NCBI GenBank assembly: GCA_013151315.1
Contig: JAADIN010000272.1
Span: 1-6,567, forward strand
Length of the DNA stretch: 6,567 bases
Direction: 5' to 3'
DNA from: Planctomycetota bacterium
Lineage (GTDB): Bacteria; Planctomycetota; Planctomycetia; Pirellulales; Lacipirellulaceae
Shown here: one piece after another, positions 1-6,317 of the stretch
Numbering within the stretch: the stretch's first letter is position 1
Layout of the letters: each line of letters begins with the position of its first letter
Made by a program: the position numbers and the translations under genes
Notes under the pieces: model-generated
Databases searched by the model: none
The model's input: the letters and a program-made list of their open reading frames with translations, nothing else
Told to the model about the DNA's origin: nothing

Positions 1-84
1 TCGACGGCCACGTCGGAACCTCCCTTTAGTCATCGCCCAACGAACAAGGACCGCTTGGCAGCGGCCGCTAACAAAGAACCATGA
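1..84 (+). CDS. C-terminal end of an upstream gene, possibly gcvPA (partial)
   Basis: Frame 1 is open from the window edge to a TGA at 82-84, giving 27 residues that end in AAANKEP. The TGA overlaps the ATG of the next gene as ATGA, the arrangement typical of translationally coupled genes. In organisms with a split P-protein, gcvPA (subunit 1) normally lies just before gcvPB, so the position fits gcvPA. The 27 residues themselves show no recognisable GcvPA motif. A competing reading is frame 3, which ends at a TAG at 27-29. The choice rests only on the ATGA overlap and acceptable codon use, so the assignment is tentative. Confidence 0.35.
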   Translation, partial: STATSEPPFSHRPTNKDRLAAAANKEP

Positions 85-1534
85 AAAACACCCGCGATAC
101 GCAGACGATTTTTGAACTTTCACACCCCGGACGACGAGCGGCGCGATTGCCCGCTTGCGATGTGCCCGAGCGTGACCTCGCCGAGCTGCTGCCGGCCGAA
201 GCAATCGCCGAGTCCCCCCCTGCCCTGCCCGAGCTCTCCGAACCGGCCGTCGTGCGGCATTTTGTGAATCTCTCAACCCAAAATATGTCGGTCGACACGC
301 ATTTCTACCCCTTGGGTTCTTGTACAATGAAGTACAACCCCAAGCGGAACGAACGGGCGGCCGCGATGCCCGGATTTGCTGATCTGCATCCCTACCAACC
401 GGCCGAGACGCTGCAAGGCAAGGGATGTTGCAGATGCTTTACGAAATGCAGCAATATTTGCAGGAGATTTCTGGCCTTGATGCTTGCTCGCTCCAACCGG
501 CGGCCGGTGCCCATGGCGAGCTGGCGGCGCTGCTCGTGGCAGCCGCCTACTTCCGCGACCTTGGCCAGGATCGCACCAAAGTGCTTGTTCCCGACAACGC
601 CCACGGCACCAACCCGGCAAGCGCCGCGATGGGCGGCTTTGAAGCGGTCACCATCAAAACGACCTCCGACGGATTCGTCGACATGGACGATCTGGCCGCG
701 AAGCTCGATGATCACGTGGCCGTGCTGATGATTACCAATCCGAGTACGCTCGGCCTGTTTGAGCCCAACATGCGTGCCGTGGCCGAGCGGGTCCACGCCC
801 AGGGCGGGCTGATCTACCTGGACGGTGCGAACATGAACGCGATCCTCGGCATTTGTCGTCCCGGTGATTTTGGCGCCGACATGCAGCACTACAATCCGCA
901 CAAAACTTTCAGCGGCCCGCACGGCGGCGGCGGACCTGGCGCGGGGCCGATCTGTGTCACTGAAAAACTGGCCCCGTATCTTCCGGCTCCCGTGGTGCGG
1001 AAAGATGCCGACCGTTACTCCCTCGACTTCGATCGACCCAAATCGATCGGCCGCGTCCGTGCATTTTTTGCGAATGTCGGCGTCTTGCTGCGGGCCTATG
1101 CTTACATTCGCACACACGGTCCCGACGGGCTGCGGCGCGTTTCAGAACATGCGGTGCTCAATGCTAACTACTTGCTCAGCCGGGTAAAGCATATCCTTCC
1201 TGTCCCACAAGGTAATCGGTGCATGCACGAATTTGTTGCCTCGGCGAGCGACCTCAAACACAAGAAAAACGTCTCGGCAATGGACTTGGCCAAACGGCTG
1301 CTCGACTTCGGCTACCATGCCCCAACGGTCTATTTCCCGCTCACCGTGCCCGAAGCGATGATGATCGAGCCGACCGAGACCGAGAGTAAAGAAACGCTCG
1401 ACGCCTTTGCCGAGACGCTCTTTCGCGTTACCGAAGAAGATGCCGACCTGCTGCACAACGCGCCGCATACAACTGCCGTGAGCCGGCCCGACGAGGTACG
1501 CGCCGCTCGCCAGCCTGTGCTGAGTGAAGAATAG
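81..1534 (+). pseudogene. gcvPB: Glycine dehydrogenase (decarboxylating) subunit 2, P-protein, frameshifted
   Basis: P-protein of the glycine cleavage system is a cytoplasmic PLP enzyme that decarboxylates glycine and passes the aminomethyl group to the lipoyl arm of GcvH. The first 113 residues are read from the ATG at 81 and include the family stretch STQNMSVDTHFYPLGSCTMK. The rest is read in another frame from about 425 to the TAG at 1532-1534. It carries QPAAGAHGE (about 137-145 of the repaired protein), DNAHGTNPASA, and the PLP-lysine motif NPHKTFSGPHGGGGPG with the Schiff-base lysine at codon 902-904 (about K273), followed by DFGYHAPTVYFPL and IEPTETESKETLD. The break is a 5-bp tandem duplication at 414-423. 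Without one copy, the reading is LQGMLQMLYEMQ and the protein has 482 residues, the usual family length. As written, translation from 81 stops at 728 after 215 residues. No Shine-Dalgarno site is visible, and the start is supported by the ATGA overlap. It is either a very recent lesion or a sequencing or assembly error; conservation beyond the break is intact. Confidence 0.93.
414..423 (+). repeat. 5-bp perfect tandem duplication (CAAGG x2) causing the gcvPB frameshift
   Basis: CAAGG at 414-418 is repeated exactly at 419-423. One copy gives the codons CTG CAA GGG ATG TTG CAG (L Q G M L Q), which join the two reading frames exactly where GcvPB homologues continue (ETVQGALELLY-type sequence in Bacillus, from memory). 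A slipped-strand duplication or a basecalling or assembly error would both look like this. Confidence 0.9.
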
Positions 1535-1540
1535 GAAAAA

Positions 1541-1633
1541 TTTGTCAATAGTTATTTATCAATCGTCATTGGTCATTGAAAGATGCGAAACGGATAAATG
1601 GCCATTGAGAAATGATAAATAACTAATGACCAA
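1541..1633. repeat. Degenerate 7-bp tandem array arranged as a large inverted repeat
   Basis: The AT-rich spacer between gcvPB and the lipM-like gene is built from 7-bp units. On the + strand from 1541 they read TTTGTCA, ATAGTTA, TTTATCA, ATCGTCA, TTGGTCA, with a consensus near TTNGTCA. From about 1592 to 1633 the same unit appears in the opposite orientation: GGATAAA, TGGCCAT, TGAGAAA, TGATAAA, TAACTAA, TGACCAA. The halves form an inverted repeat of arms 1544-1579 and 1595-1630, which I count by eye as 29 of 36 matching positions, around a 15-nt loop. The core AGTTATTTATCA (1550-1561) is perfectly complementary to 1613-1624. If transcribed it would fold into a long hairpin. There is no T-run after it, so it is not a standard terminator. 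It resembles heptad short tandem repeats known from other bacteria and could be a small dispersed element. Confidence 0.8.
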
Positions 1634-2432
1634 TGAACTCCTATCCAACACATCTTGCCGACTGATTATTGATCCGCCTGCCGAAGGCGCTTGGAATATG
1701 GCGGTCGACGAAGCGCTGCTCGACGCGGCGGCGGAGACCGACACTCCCACACTACGGTTCTATCAGTGGCTGCGGCCTACGTTGTCGCTGGGCTATTTCC
1801 AGCAGTATGCCGATCGCGAAAAACATCGGCCAAGCCTTGAAGCGGATGTCGTAAGACGCTTGAGCGGCGGCGGCGCGATTTTGCACGATCGAGAAGTGAC
1901 CTACAGCCTGATACTTCCCGCCACGCATCCGCTGGCCCACGATACCGATCAACTCTACCGGGCCGTACACGAAGCTTTCCTTCAATTCCTCAGTCGTATT
2001 CTCCCCATACAAAAATCTCCCTGGCGATTGGCGAGGTGCGAGAAACCGTCCTCCGACAAGCCAAGCTCTGAACCCTTTCTTTGCTTCGAGCGAAGATCTC
2101 CCGGAGACGTTCTTTTGCAGCCGGCCAGAAGAACCGACACCTCGGTCGACTACAAGATTGTTGGCAGTGCCCAGCGACGTCGACGAGGTGCCGTCATGCA
2201 GCATGGCAGCCTGCTACTGAATCATTCGTTGCTTGCACCCAAAATTCTCGGCCTCAACGAAGTCCTCGATACCGAACTCGACGCAGAAGAAATTCTTGAA
2301 ATTCTCCCTGCCGAATTCGGGCTTCAACTGGGGATGGATCTGCAGCAAAGCTCCTCGACTGCGTGGCATAAGACGGCCCAAGGGCTCGTTGAAAGCCGTT
2401 ATGCTAGCAATCGCTGGTCCATGCGTCGCTAA
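1626..2432 (+). CDS. LipM-like octanoyltransferase / lipoate-protein ligase family protein
   Basis: This is a 268-residue cytoplasmic enzyme of the BPL/LplA/LipB cofactor-transferase fold, which attaches octanoyl or lipoyl groups to lysines of carrier domains such as GcvH. Visible family motifs are DPPAEGAWNMAVDEALL (about 16-32), RRLSGGGAILHD (77-88), KIVGSAQRR (177-185) with the conserved lysine K177, and QHGSLLL (192-198). A cysteine in FLCFERR (C153) sits where LipM-type octanoyltransferases carry the acyl-thioester nucleophile (Cys150 in Bacillus LipM, from memory). This favours transferase over ATP-dependent ligase, though the ligase reading remains possible. The start ATG at 1626 lies inside the preceding inverted-repeat element. 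The next in-frame ATG (1698) would cut into the conserved WNMAVDEALL stretch, so 1626 is preferred. No Shine-Dalgarno site is visible. The position just behind gcvPB suggests service of the glycine cleavage H protein. Confidence 0.85.
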   Translation: MTNELLSNTSCRLIIDPPAEGAWNMAVDEALLDAAAETDTPTLRFYQWLRPTLSLGYFQQYADREKHRPSLEADVVRRLSGGGAILHDREVTYSLILPATHPLAHDTDQLYRAVHEAFLQFLSRILPIQKSPWRLARCEKPSSDKPSSEPFLCFERRSPGDVLLQPARRTDTSVDYKIVGSAQRRRRGAVMQHGSLLLNHSLLAPKILGLNEVLDTELDAEEILEILPAEFGLQLGMDLQQSSSTAWHKTAQGLVESRYASNRWSMRR

Positions 2433-2722
2433 CGGTCGGGCACATGCCGAGCCGATGAAAGGGGCAGTGAGTCCGCCAGAGCTGCCACCCCCTACAGGAG
2501 GGGTTTGCGGTCATGGCCCGAAGGATAGAATTCCTGCGGAAAGGCCGGGGATTGCTACCCATTGGCTTACTCGCGTGATATCGTAGACTTTTGTCGCGTT
2601 GCACCCGATTGCCGAGCTAGCCGTGCTAGACTGGTCAATCGGGGCAAACTTTGCTGACGACCCTGTGGGGGGGCTTGTTGCTGCGACGGGCTTTTGGGCC
2701 AACTCTCGTTGTGACGAACTAT
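2433..2722. other. Intergenic spacer with weak signals only
   Basis: These 290 bases separate the lipM-like gene from the FHA gene. I find no supported ORF and no tRNA or recognisable structured RNA. Two weak signals are present: a short hairpin region at 2461-2506 (listed separately) and an extended -10-like TGCTAGACT at 2624-2632 with no -35 box at a normal distance. TTGCAC lies 22 bp upstream of the TAGACT and TTGCCG only 12 bp upstream. A promoter for the FHA gene is expected here but cannot be placed firmly. A TTG at 2651 and a GTG at 2711 are in frame with the FHA gene but would add non-family residues. Confidence 0.5.
2461..2506 (+). terminator. Possible weak terminator after the lipM-like gene
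   Basis: CCCCT (2489-2493), loop ACAGG and AGGGG (2499-2503) form a 5-bp GC-rich stem followed by only three T residues (2504-2506). An alternative overlapping stem pairs GGCAG (2463-2467) with CTGCC (2482-2486). The structure lies just downstream of the lipM-like stop codon, but the stem is short and the T-tract poor, so it is only a candidate. Confidence 0.25.
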
Positions 2723-3412
2723 ATGGATGTAATTCTCAAAGTACTCGATGGTGCCAAGGTGGGTGCCAAAGTCGCCGTCAAGAAAGACCGGTTCTTGATC
2801 GGTCGTAGCTCGAAATGTCACCTTTGCGCCGGCAGCACGGCAGTCAGTCGGAAGCACTGCGCCATCTCGCGCGACGGCACCAAGGTTTCGATCAAAGATC
2901 TCGGAAGCCGAAACGGCACGCTAGTTAACGATGAAAAAATCGCAGGGGAAGTTGGACTTTCCTCAGGCGACGAAATTACGGTCGGACCGCTCCGCTTTCT
3001 GCTGACCATCACGCCCGGCATCAATAACGAAAAACGGCCTCAGGTAAAATCAGTAGCCGACGCGGTCGAACGGACGGTCGAAAGTGGCGATTTGGATATT
3101 GAGGATGACGACATTTCGCGTTGGCTAATTGACGAGCCGAAGCAGCCTTCGCAGGCGGCGACGGAAACACAAACCCTCAGCATGGATGAGACCAATGCCA
3201 TCCATGCCAAGCTGGCTTCAGGTGAAGAGCTGGGCGAACCATCCAACCTCCTTACGCCAGAGCCGGTTAGCGCCGACGAAGAGATTTCCGACAGCGAGGC
3301 AAAAAGCAAAAAGAAGCCCGGCAAGCTTCCTCCTGTAGCCACAGGCCCCTCGACCAAGGATAGTCGAGACGCCGCAGCCGCAGCGCTTCGCAATTGGAAT
3401 CGCCGGAGCTAA
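2723..3412 (+). CDS. FHA-domain protein with acidic C-terminal tail
   Basis: This predicted 229-residue soluble protein has an N-terminal forkhead-associated domain (about 1-100), a fold that binds phosphothreonine peptides. The signature residues are present: IGRS (26-29), the S-x-x-H motif in VSRKH (S42, H45) and GSRNGTLVN (61-69, N64). Residues about 105-200 are acidic, low complexity and probably disordered. The last 35 or so residues turn basic and end in DSRDAAAAALRNWNRRS, which could be a short amphipathic helix. The ATG at 2723 is chosen because MDVILKVLDG is the usual first FHA strand. An in-frame TTG at 2651 would add 24 residues without FHA character. No Shine-Dalgarno site is seen. 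There is no adjacent Ser/Thr kinase or secretion gene, so its partner is unknown. It converges on the - strand gene at 3447 with only 34 bp between the stop codons and no clear terminator. Confidence 0.88.
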   Translation: MDVILKVLDGAKVGAKVAVKKDRFLIGRSSKCHLCAGSTAVSRKHCAISRDGTKVSIKDLGSRNGTLVNDEKIAGEVGLSSGDEITVGPLRFLLTITPGINNEKRPQVKSVADAVERTVESGDLDIEDDDISRWLIDEPKQPSQAATETQTLSMDETNAIHAKLASGEELGEPSNLLTPEPVSADEEISDSEAKSKKKPGKLPPVATGPSTKDSRDAAAAALRNWNRRS

Positions 3413-3446
3413 CGGTGTCGGCCACAGCATCCTCCAGCAGAAAACT

Positions 3447-3926
3447 CTAGACCGTCCAGCCGTTCACCCCAGCGGCTTCGAGTTCCTCGGTCGAATCCAG
3501 CTCGCTTTTAGCACTCTCTGGCTCAGCAGACTCGACACTCTCGGTCCGTAGCGTGGCGAGTTCGGCAGGCGCGAGGCGAACGTAACCTAGGTCGCGAATC
3601 ACTTCCAGCACTTCGCTACACGTGGGAAACATTCGGCCACTGGTGCGTTTGTACTCATCCATCGCGTTCATGAATTCGACTTCGTCGACGCTGTAATCTC
3701 GCTCGCACGTCGTGGGATCGATTTGGCGACGACGTTGAACCTTTTGGCGTCGTTCGGGGCTGACCGCTTCGATGGTTTCTTCGTTGGTTTCTTCGTCTCG
3801 TCGGTCGGTTTGACGACGGCGATCGATCGTGACTTCCTTCTCCGCAGCCGAATCCTTCTTCTTAGCCGTTGTGGCTCGAGCTGATTTCTTGGTCGATTTC
3901 TTCTTGATGGTCTTGCTTGCTGGCAT
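3447..3926 (-). CDS. Conserved hypothetical protein with histone-H1-like lysine-rich N-terminus
   Basis: This 159-residue protein has three visible parts. Residues 1-30 are Lys/Ala/Ser/Thr rich (KTIKKKSTKKSARATTAKKK), like histone H1 tails and other DNA- or RNA-binding tails. Residues 31-69 are highly charged and contain two related arginine clusters, DRRRQTDRR and ERRQKVQRRRQID. Residues 70-120 form a compact core, TTCERDYSVDEVEFMNAMDEYKR (given in part) followed by SGRMFPTCSEVLEVIRDLGYVRL, which looks like a small helical domain. The tail is acidic. I believe related sequences occur in planctomycetes, but I cannot name a family or function; nucleic-acid binding is inferred from composition only. 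The ATG at 3924-3926 is supported by an AGGAG site 8 nt upstream. The gene is probably transcribed alone from the spacer it shares with the TPR gene. Confidence 0.8.
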   Translation of the reverse strand: MPASKTIKKKSTKKSARATTAKKKDSAAEKEVTIDRRRQTDRRDEETNEETIEAVSPERRQKVQRRRQIDPTTCERDYSVDEVEFMNAMDEYKRTSGRMFPTCSEVLEVIRDLGYVRLAPAELATLRTESVESAEPESAKSELDSTEELEAAGVNGWTV

Positions 3927-3934
3927 GGGGAGTG

Positions 3935-3939
3935 CTCCT
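3935..3939 (-). promoter_or_regulatory. Shine-Dalgarno site of the 3447-3926 gene
   Basis: Read on the - strand, AGGAG lies 8 nt before the ATG at 3926-3924. It is the only clear Shine-Dalgarno site before a gene in this window, and it fixes the start of the histone-like protein. Confidence 0.7.
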
Positions 3940-4018
3940 GCAGGTGGGCTCGGTGGGGGTGGGCAAGTTCGCTTGGCGGGAAATAACCTCTGATGCTAGC
4001 AAGGATCGGAATACCACC

Positions 4019-4095
4019 TGCGTAAAATAGAGGGGCGAGTAAAAATAACCGGTTTGCGTAAATTTTCCGGTTGATGCGGATATCCCGGTTTAGCC
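4019..4095. repeat. Clustered CCGGTT motifs in the divergent spacer
   Basis: CCGGTT occurs three times, at 4049, 4068 and 4085 (start positions), spaced 19 and 17 bp and followed by TGCG, GATGCG and TAGCC. The first is centred on the palindrome AACCGGTT (4047-4054). TGCGTAAAAT (4019-4028) recurs as TGCGTAAATT (4055-4064), 36 bp away. On the - strand the array reads as three units of roughly 17-19 bp beginning AAACCGG or AACCGG. The tract is AT-rich between the motifs and lies in the 290-bp region (3927-4216) between two divergent genes, so it may be a regulator binding array or part of the promoters. A small inverted pair, TAGCC (4091-4095) and GGCTA (4105-4109), lies at its edge. Nothing else is recognisable in the spacer. 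Confidence 0.5.
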
Positions 4096-4216
4096 AAACT
4101 TTTCGGCTAGAGGGCCCAAACAAGGCCGACGAGCCGCCATCCGGGTTGCGTCCCCAAGCGGCAATTGCTAGTTTTCCCGCCTCATTTTGCCTTCCTCCTC
4201 AACGGGCTGCTCCAGC

Positions 4217-4945
4217 ATGATTTCTGCTAAGACCTTCTCCGCCGGCCTGCTCTCCGCTTGCCTCTTCCTACTTGGCGGCTGCAGCAACTTCACCAACCAA
4301 GCACTGAATTCCAATGGGGTGCGTCTTTACCAGAACGGCAACTACGTTCAGGCGGCCGAGCAGTTTCAAAAGGCCATCGCGAGCAACCCCAAAAATGCCG
4401 ACGGCTACTACAACCTCGCCTCGGCCATGCACAAAAATGGCAAACTCTACAACCGACAAGAAGACCTACTGCAAGCCGAACAGTTGTACAACCAATGTTT
4501 GGAATACGACCCCGACCACGCAGAATGTTACCGCGGCTTGGCCGTGTTGCTCACCGAAACCCAGCGGCAAGATGCCTCGTTTCGGTTACTCGAAGGTTGG
4601 GCGTCGCGAAGTCCAGCGATCGCCGAGCCGCGCATCGAGTTAGCGCGACTCCTGGAAGAGACCAACAACTTGCCGCAAGCATCCGCTCGATTGGTCGAAG
4701 CCCTGGCCATCGATCCGAACAACAGTCGGGCCCTCACTGCGTTAGGCCGATTGCGTGAGCTCTCTGGCGACACGCAACAAGCGCTTTCCAACTACCAGCG
4801 CTCGCTCTCTATCAACCGATTCCAGCCCAACATCTCTGCTCGGATTGCTTCGCTGCAAGCCGCGACGTCCGTTTCGGCGCCGGGCATGACTCCGCCCAAC
4901 GGGACACGAACGGTTCAGCAGTGGCAGCCGAATGTTCGCTATTAG
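4217..4945 (+). CDS. TPR-repeat lipoprotein
   Basis: This predicted 242-residue exported lipoprotein has a lysine near the N-terminus, a hydrophobic stretch (about 7-20) and a lipobox-like LGGC with the lipidated cysteine at position 22 (LFLLGGCSNF). The rest is mainly tetratricopeptide repeats. The first runs from about NGVRLYQNGNYVQAAEQFQK through AIASNPKNADGYYNLASAM. Others centre on LLQAEQLYNQCLEYDPDHAECY, LPQASARLVEALAIDPNNSRAL and TQQALSNYQRSLSINRFQPN. TPR lipoproteins usually scaffold envelope complexes or secretion machinery; the partner here is unknown. The C-terminal 25 or so residues are Pro/Thr/Gln rich and outside the repeats. The ATG at 4217 gives a clean signal peptide; the in-frame TTG at 4187 would put polar residues before it. 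No Shine-Dalgarno site is visible. A strong terminator follows, so the gene is probably monocistronic. Confidence 0.88.
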   Translation: MISAKTFSAGLLSACLFLLGGCSNFTNQALNSNGVRLYQNGNYVQAAEQFQKAIASNPKNADGYYNLASAMHKNGKLYNRQEDLLQAEQLYNQCLEYDPDHAECYRGLAVLLTETQRQDASFRLLEGWASRSPAIAEPRIELARLLEETNNLPQASARLVEALAIDPNNSRALTALGRLRELSGDTQQALSNYQRSLSINRFQPNISARIASLQAATSVSAPGMTPPNGTRTVQQWQPNVRY

Positions 4946-4954
4946 CGGGCGTTT

Positions 4955-4979
4955 CGGACCGCGTGGCGGTCCGTCTTTT
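4955..4979 (+). terminator. Strong intrinsic terminator of the TPR lipoprotein gene
   Basis: CGGACCGC (4955-4962) and GCGGTCCG (4966-4973) form a perfect 8-bp GC-rich stem with a GTG triloop, followed directly by TCTTTT (4974-4979). It begins 9 nt after the TAG of the TPR gene. On the opposite strand the stem is followed by GAAACG, so it would not terminate the convergent glycosyltransferase well by a U-tract. Confidence 0.9.
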
Positions 4980-6241
4980 CACTTACTTGCGATTCTTGAC
5001 AAAAAAATCTCTTCCAACTGTTCGCATGCTTTTGTCAGCGCCGATTCTGCATCAAGCTGCGTCGCCCAACGGTGGCAGTTTTCTTTGGTCGTGTCCGACG
5101 CCAACAATTTTCCGAGCGACTGCGCAAGCCGCGGGCCGTGGAATTTATTGCGGCGGATAAAATGGGCGACGCCTAGCCGCTTTAGCCGCGTTGCATTGTC
5201 CAATTGGTCGTAGGCCATCGGCATGACGACTTGAGGCAGCCCTGCCGCCAAGCCTTGGGCACTCGTGCCGATGCCGCCATGATGGACCAATGCCGCCGCT
5301 CGCGGCAACAGTTGACTAAACGGCACAAACGAAAAATGCTTTATGTCGCTGGGAAGATTTTTGGGCAGTTGGTCGGGATATTTTGTGAGCAGAATTCCCC
5401 GCCGCTTGAGTCGCTGGCAAGCTTCGACAGCCGCTGCGAAAAAACCCTCGCCCTCGGTCATTGCCGAACCGGGAATAAAAACGATCGGCGGCTCGCCCGC
5501 GTCTAAAAATTGCAACACGTCGTCAGGCATCGCCATGGTTTCGGATTGATCCCAAAGCGGAAAACCCGCGAGACGTGTGTTCGCCGGCCAGTCGGGCTGC
5601 GGGGCGGCAAACCACTCGGGAAACAAACCGAGCACCAACTGGGGCGAAAAATACCACTCCCGCATGATGCCGCTCACGGGCGACAATCCTTGTTTTTTGC
5701 GCAGCTGGTTCAGCTCGGGTGCCATCAGTCGATCGATATACATGTCCGCTAGCCCATACTGGGCCCGACGAAACCAGCGAGGCAGCCAATCGGCCATCGC
5801 CATGCCAAACATCTGTGGCGACTCATGAAAGCTGCGCAGCCCGACGGGCGCGAGATGGATGCTCGCCATCGGTGCCCCATGCTTTTCCTGAAACACGCGG
5901 CTCGCCAAGTCGAGAACATGCGCCACCAAGAGCGTTTCGCCAGGCCGGTAGTGCGACTCCAGGTATTCGTAAATCGGCCGTAGCGTCTGCTGGAGACAGG
6001 TGCGCAACATCATTGTCGGCCCGCGAAAGGGGTGCCACAAATCTTTGTGGTGGGCCAGTTCGTCGTACTCTTCGGCAGTGCCTATCGGCAGGAACTCAAG
6101 TCCTGTCGACTGGACGACTTCTTGAAAATGCGGGTTCGTCAGAATCGATACGTGATGCCCGCGGGCGCGCATCGCAGCCCCCAACCCGACGATCGGATGC
6201 ACGTCGCCATAGCTCCCTAGGGCGGTCATTAGTAGTCGCAT
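4979..6241 (-). CDS. GT-B glycosyltransferase, family GT1-like (RhlB / sterol glucosyltransferase type)
   Basis: This 420-residue enzyme of the UDP-glycosyltransferase-like GT-B superfamily transfers a sugar from a nucleotide-sugar donor to a probably lipophilic acceptor at the cytoplasmic side. The N-terminal acceptor half opens with MRLLMTALGSYGDVHPIVGL (GSYGDVHP at 9-16) and AMRARGHHVSILTNPHF, typical of the glycosyltransferase-28/GT1 N-domain. The C-terminal donor half has IVFIPGSAM and the family nucleotide-sugar motif HHGGIGTSAQGLAAGLP (320-336) followed by PMAYDQLDNA (341-350). Neither the acceptor nor the sugar can be read from the sequence. Rhamnolipid, sterol/hopanoid or macrolide-type glycosylation are the usual roles of relatives. 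The start at 6241 is chosen because the ORF extension upstream (to 6487) is antisense to another gene and lacks family character. No strong Shine-Dalgarno site is seen. Its TGA overlaps the U-tract of the convergent TPR-gene terminator. Confidence 0.9.
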   Translation of the reverse strand: MRLLMTALGSYGDVHPIVGLGAAMRARGHHVSILTNPHFQEVVQSTGLEFLPIGTAEEYDELAHHKDLWHPFRGPTMMLRTCLQQTLRPIYEYLESHYRPGETLLVAHVLDLASRVFQEKHGAPMASIHLAPVGLRSFHESPQMFGMAMADWLPRWFRRAQYGLADMYIDRLMAPELNQLRKKQGLSPVSGIMREWYFSPQLVLGLFPEWFAAPQPDWPANTRLAGFPLWDQSETMAMPDDVLQFLDAGEPPIVFIPGSAMTEGEGFFAAAVEACQRLKRRGILLTKYPDQLPKNLPSDIKHFSFVPFSQLLPRAAALVHHGGIGTSAQGLAAGLPQVVMPMAYDQLDNATRLKRLGVAHFIRRNKFHGPRLAQSLGKLLASDTTKENCHRWATQLDAESALTKACEQLEEIFLSRIASK

Positions 6242-6317
6242 CGTGTGTCTTTCGGAGAAAACCAAGGGCCAGCCAGAGCATCGTGACATCCGACTGATCG
6301 CACGGCAAGGCGTCATG

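Noticed and set aside
404..430. Programmed ribosomal frameshift as explanation for the split gcvPB
   Set aside because: There is no X-XXY-YYZ slippery heptamer at the junction, and a -1 shift would leave two extra residues. A perfect 5-bp duplication explains the break more simply.
392..1117. 241-residue open frame on the - strand inside gcvPB
   Set aside because: It is fully antisense to conserved GcvPB motifs and has no family character; it arises from GC-biased codon use.
425..1534. ATG at 425 as the start of an independent 369-residue gene
   Set aside because: It lies directly at the frameshift scar, inside the conserved region, and would lack the N-terminal 113 residues of GcvPB. No Shine-Dalgarno site precedes it.
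1541..1633. CRISPR array or intrinsic terminator reading of the heptad element
   Set aside because: Units are only 7 bp without spacers, so it is not CRISPR. The hairpin is AT-rich and lacks a following T-run, so it is not a standard terminator.
1752..2204. 150-residue - strand ORF inside the lipM-like gene
   Set aside because: Shadow of the acyltransferase, whose motifs are clear on the + strand.
3668..4123. 151-residue - strand ORF overlapping the histone-like gene in another frame
   Set aside because: It overlaps the better-supported 3447-3926 gene, runs through the AT-rich spacer, and shows a frame-shifted Arg/Pro-rich composition.
5719..6297. 192-residue + strand ORF opposite the glycosyltransferase
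   Set aside because: Antisense to conserved GT-B sequence; Arg/Ser/Pro-rich composition typical of a shadow frame.
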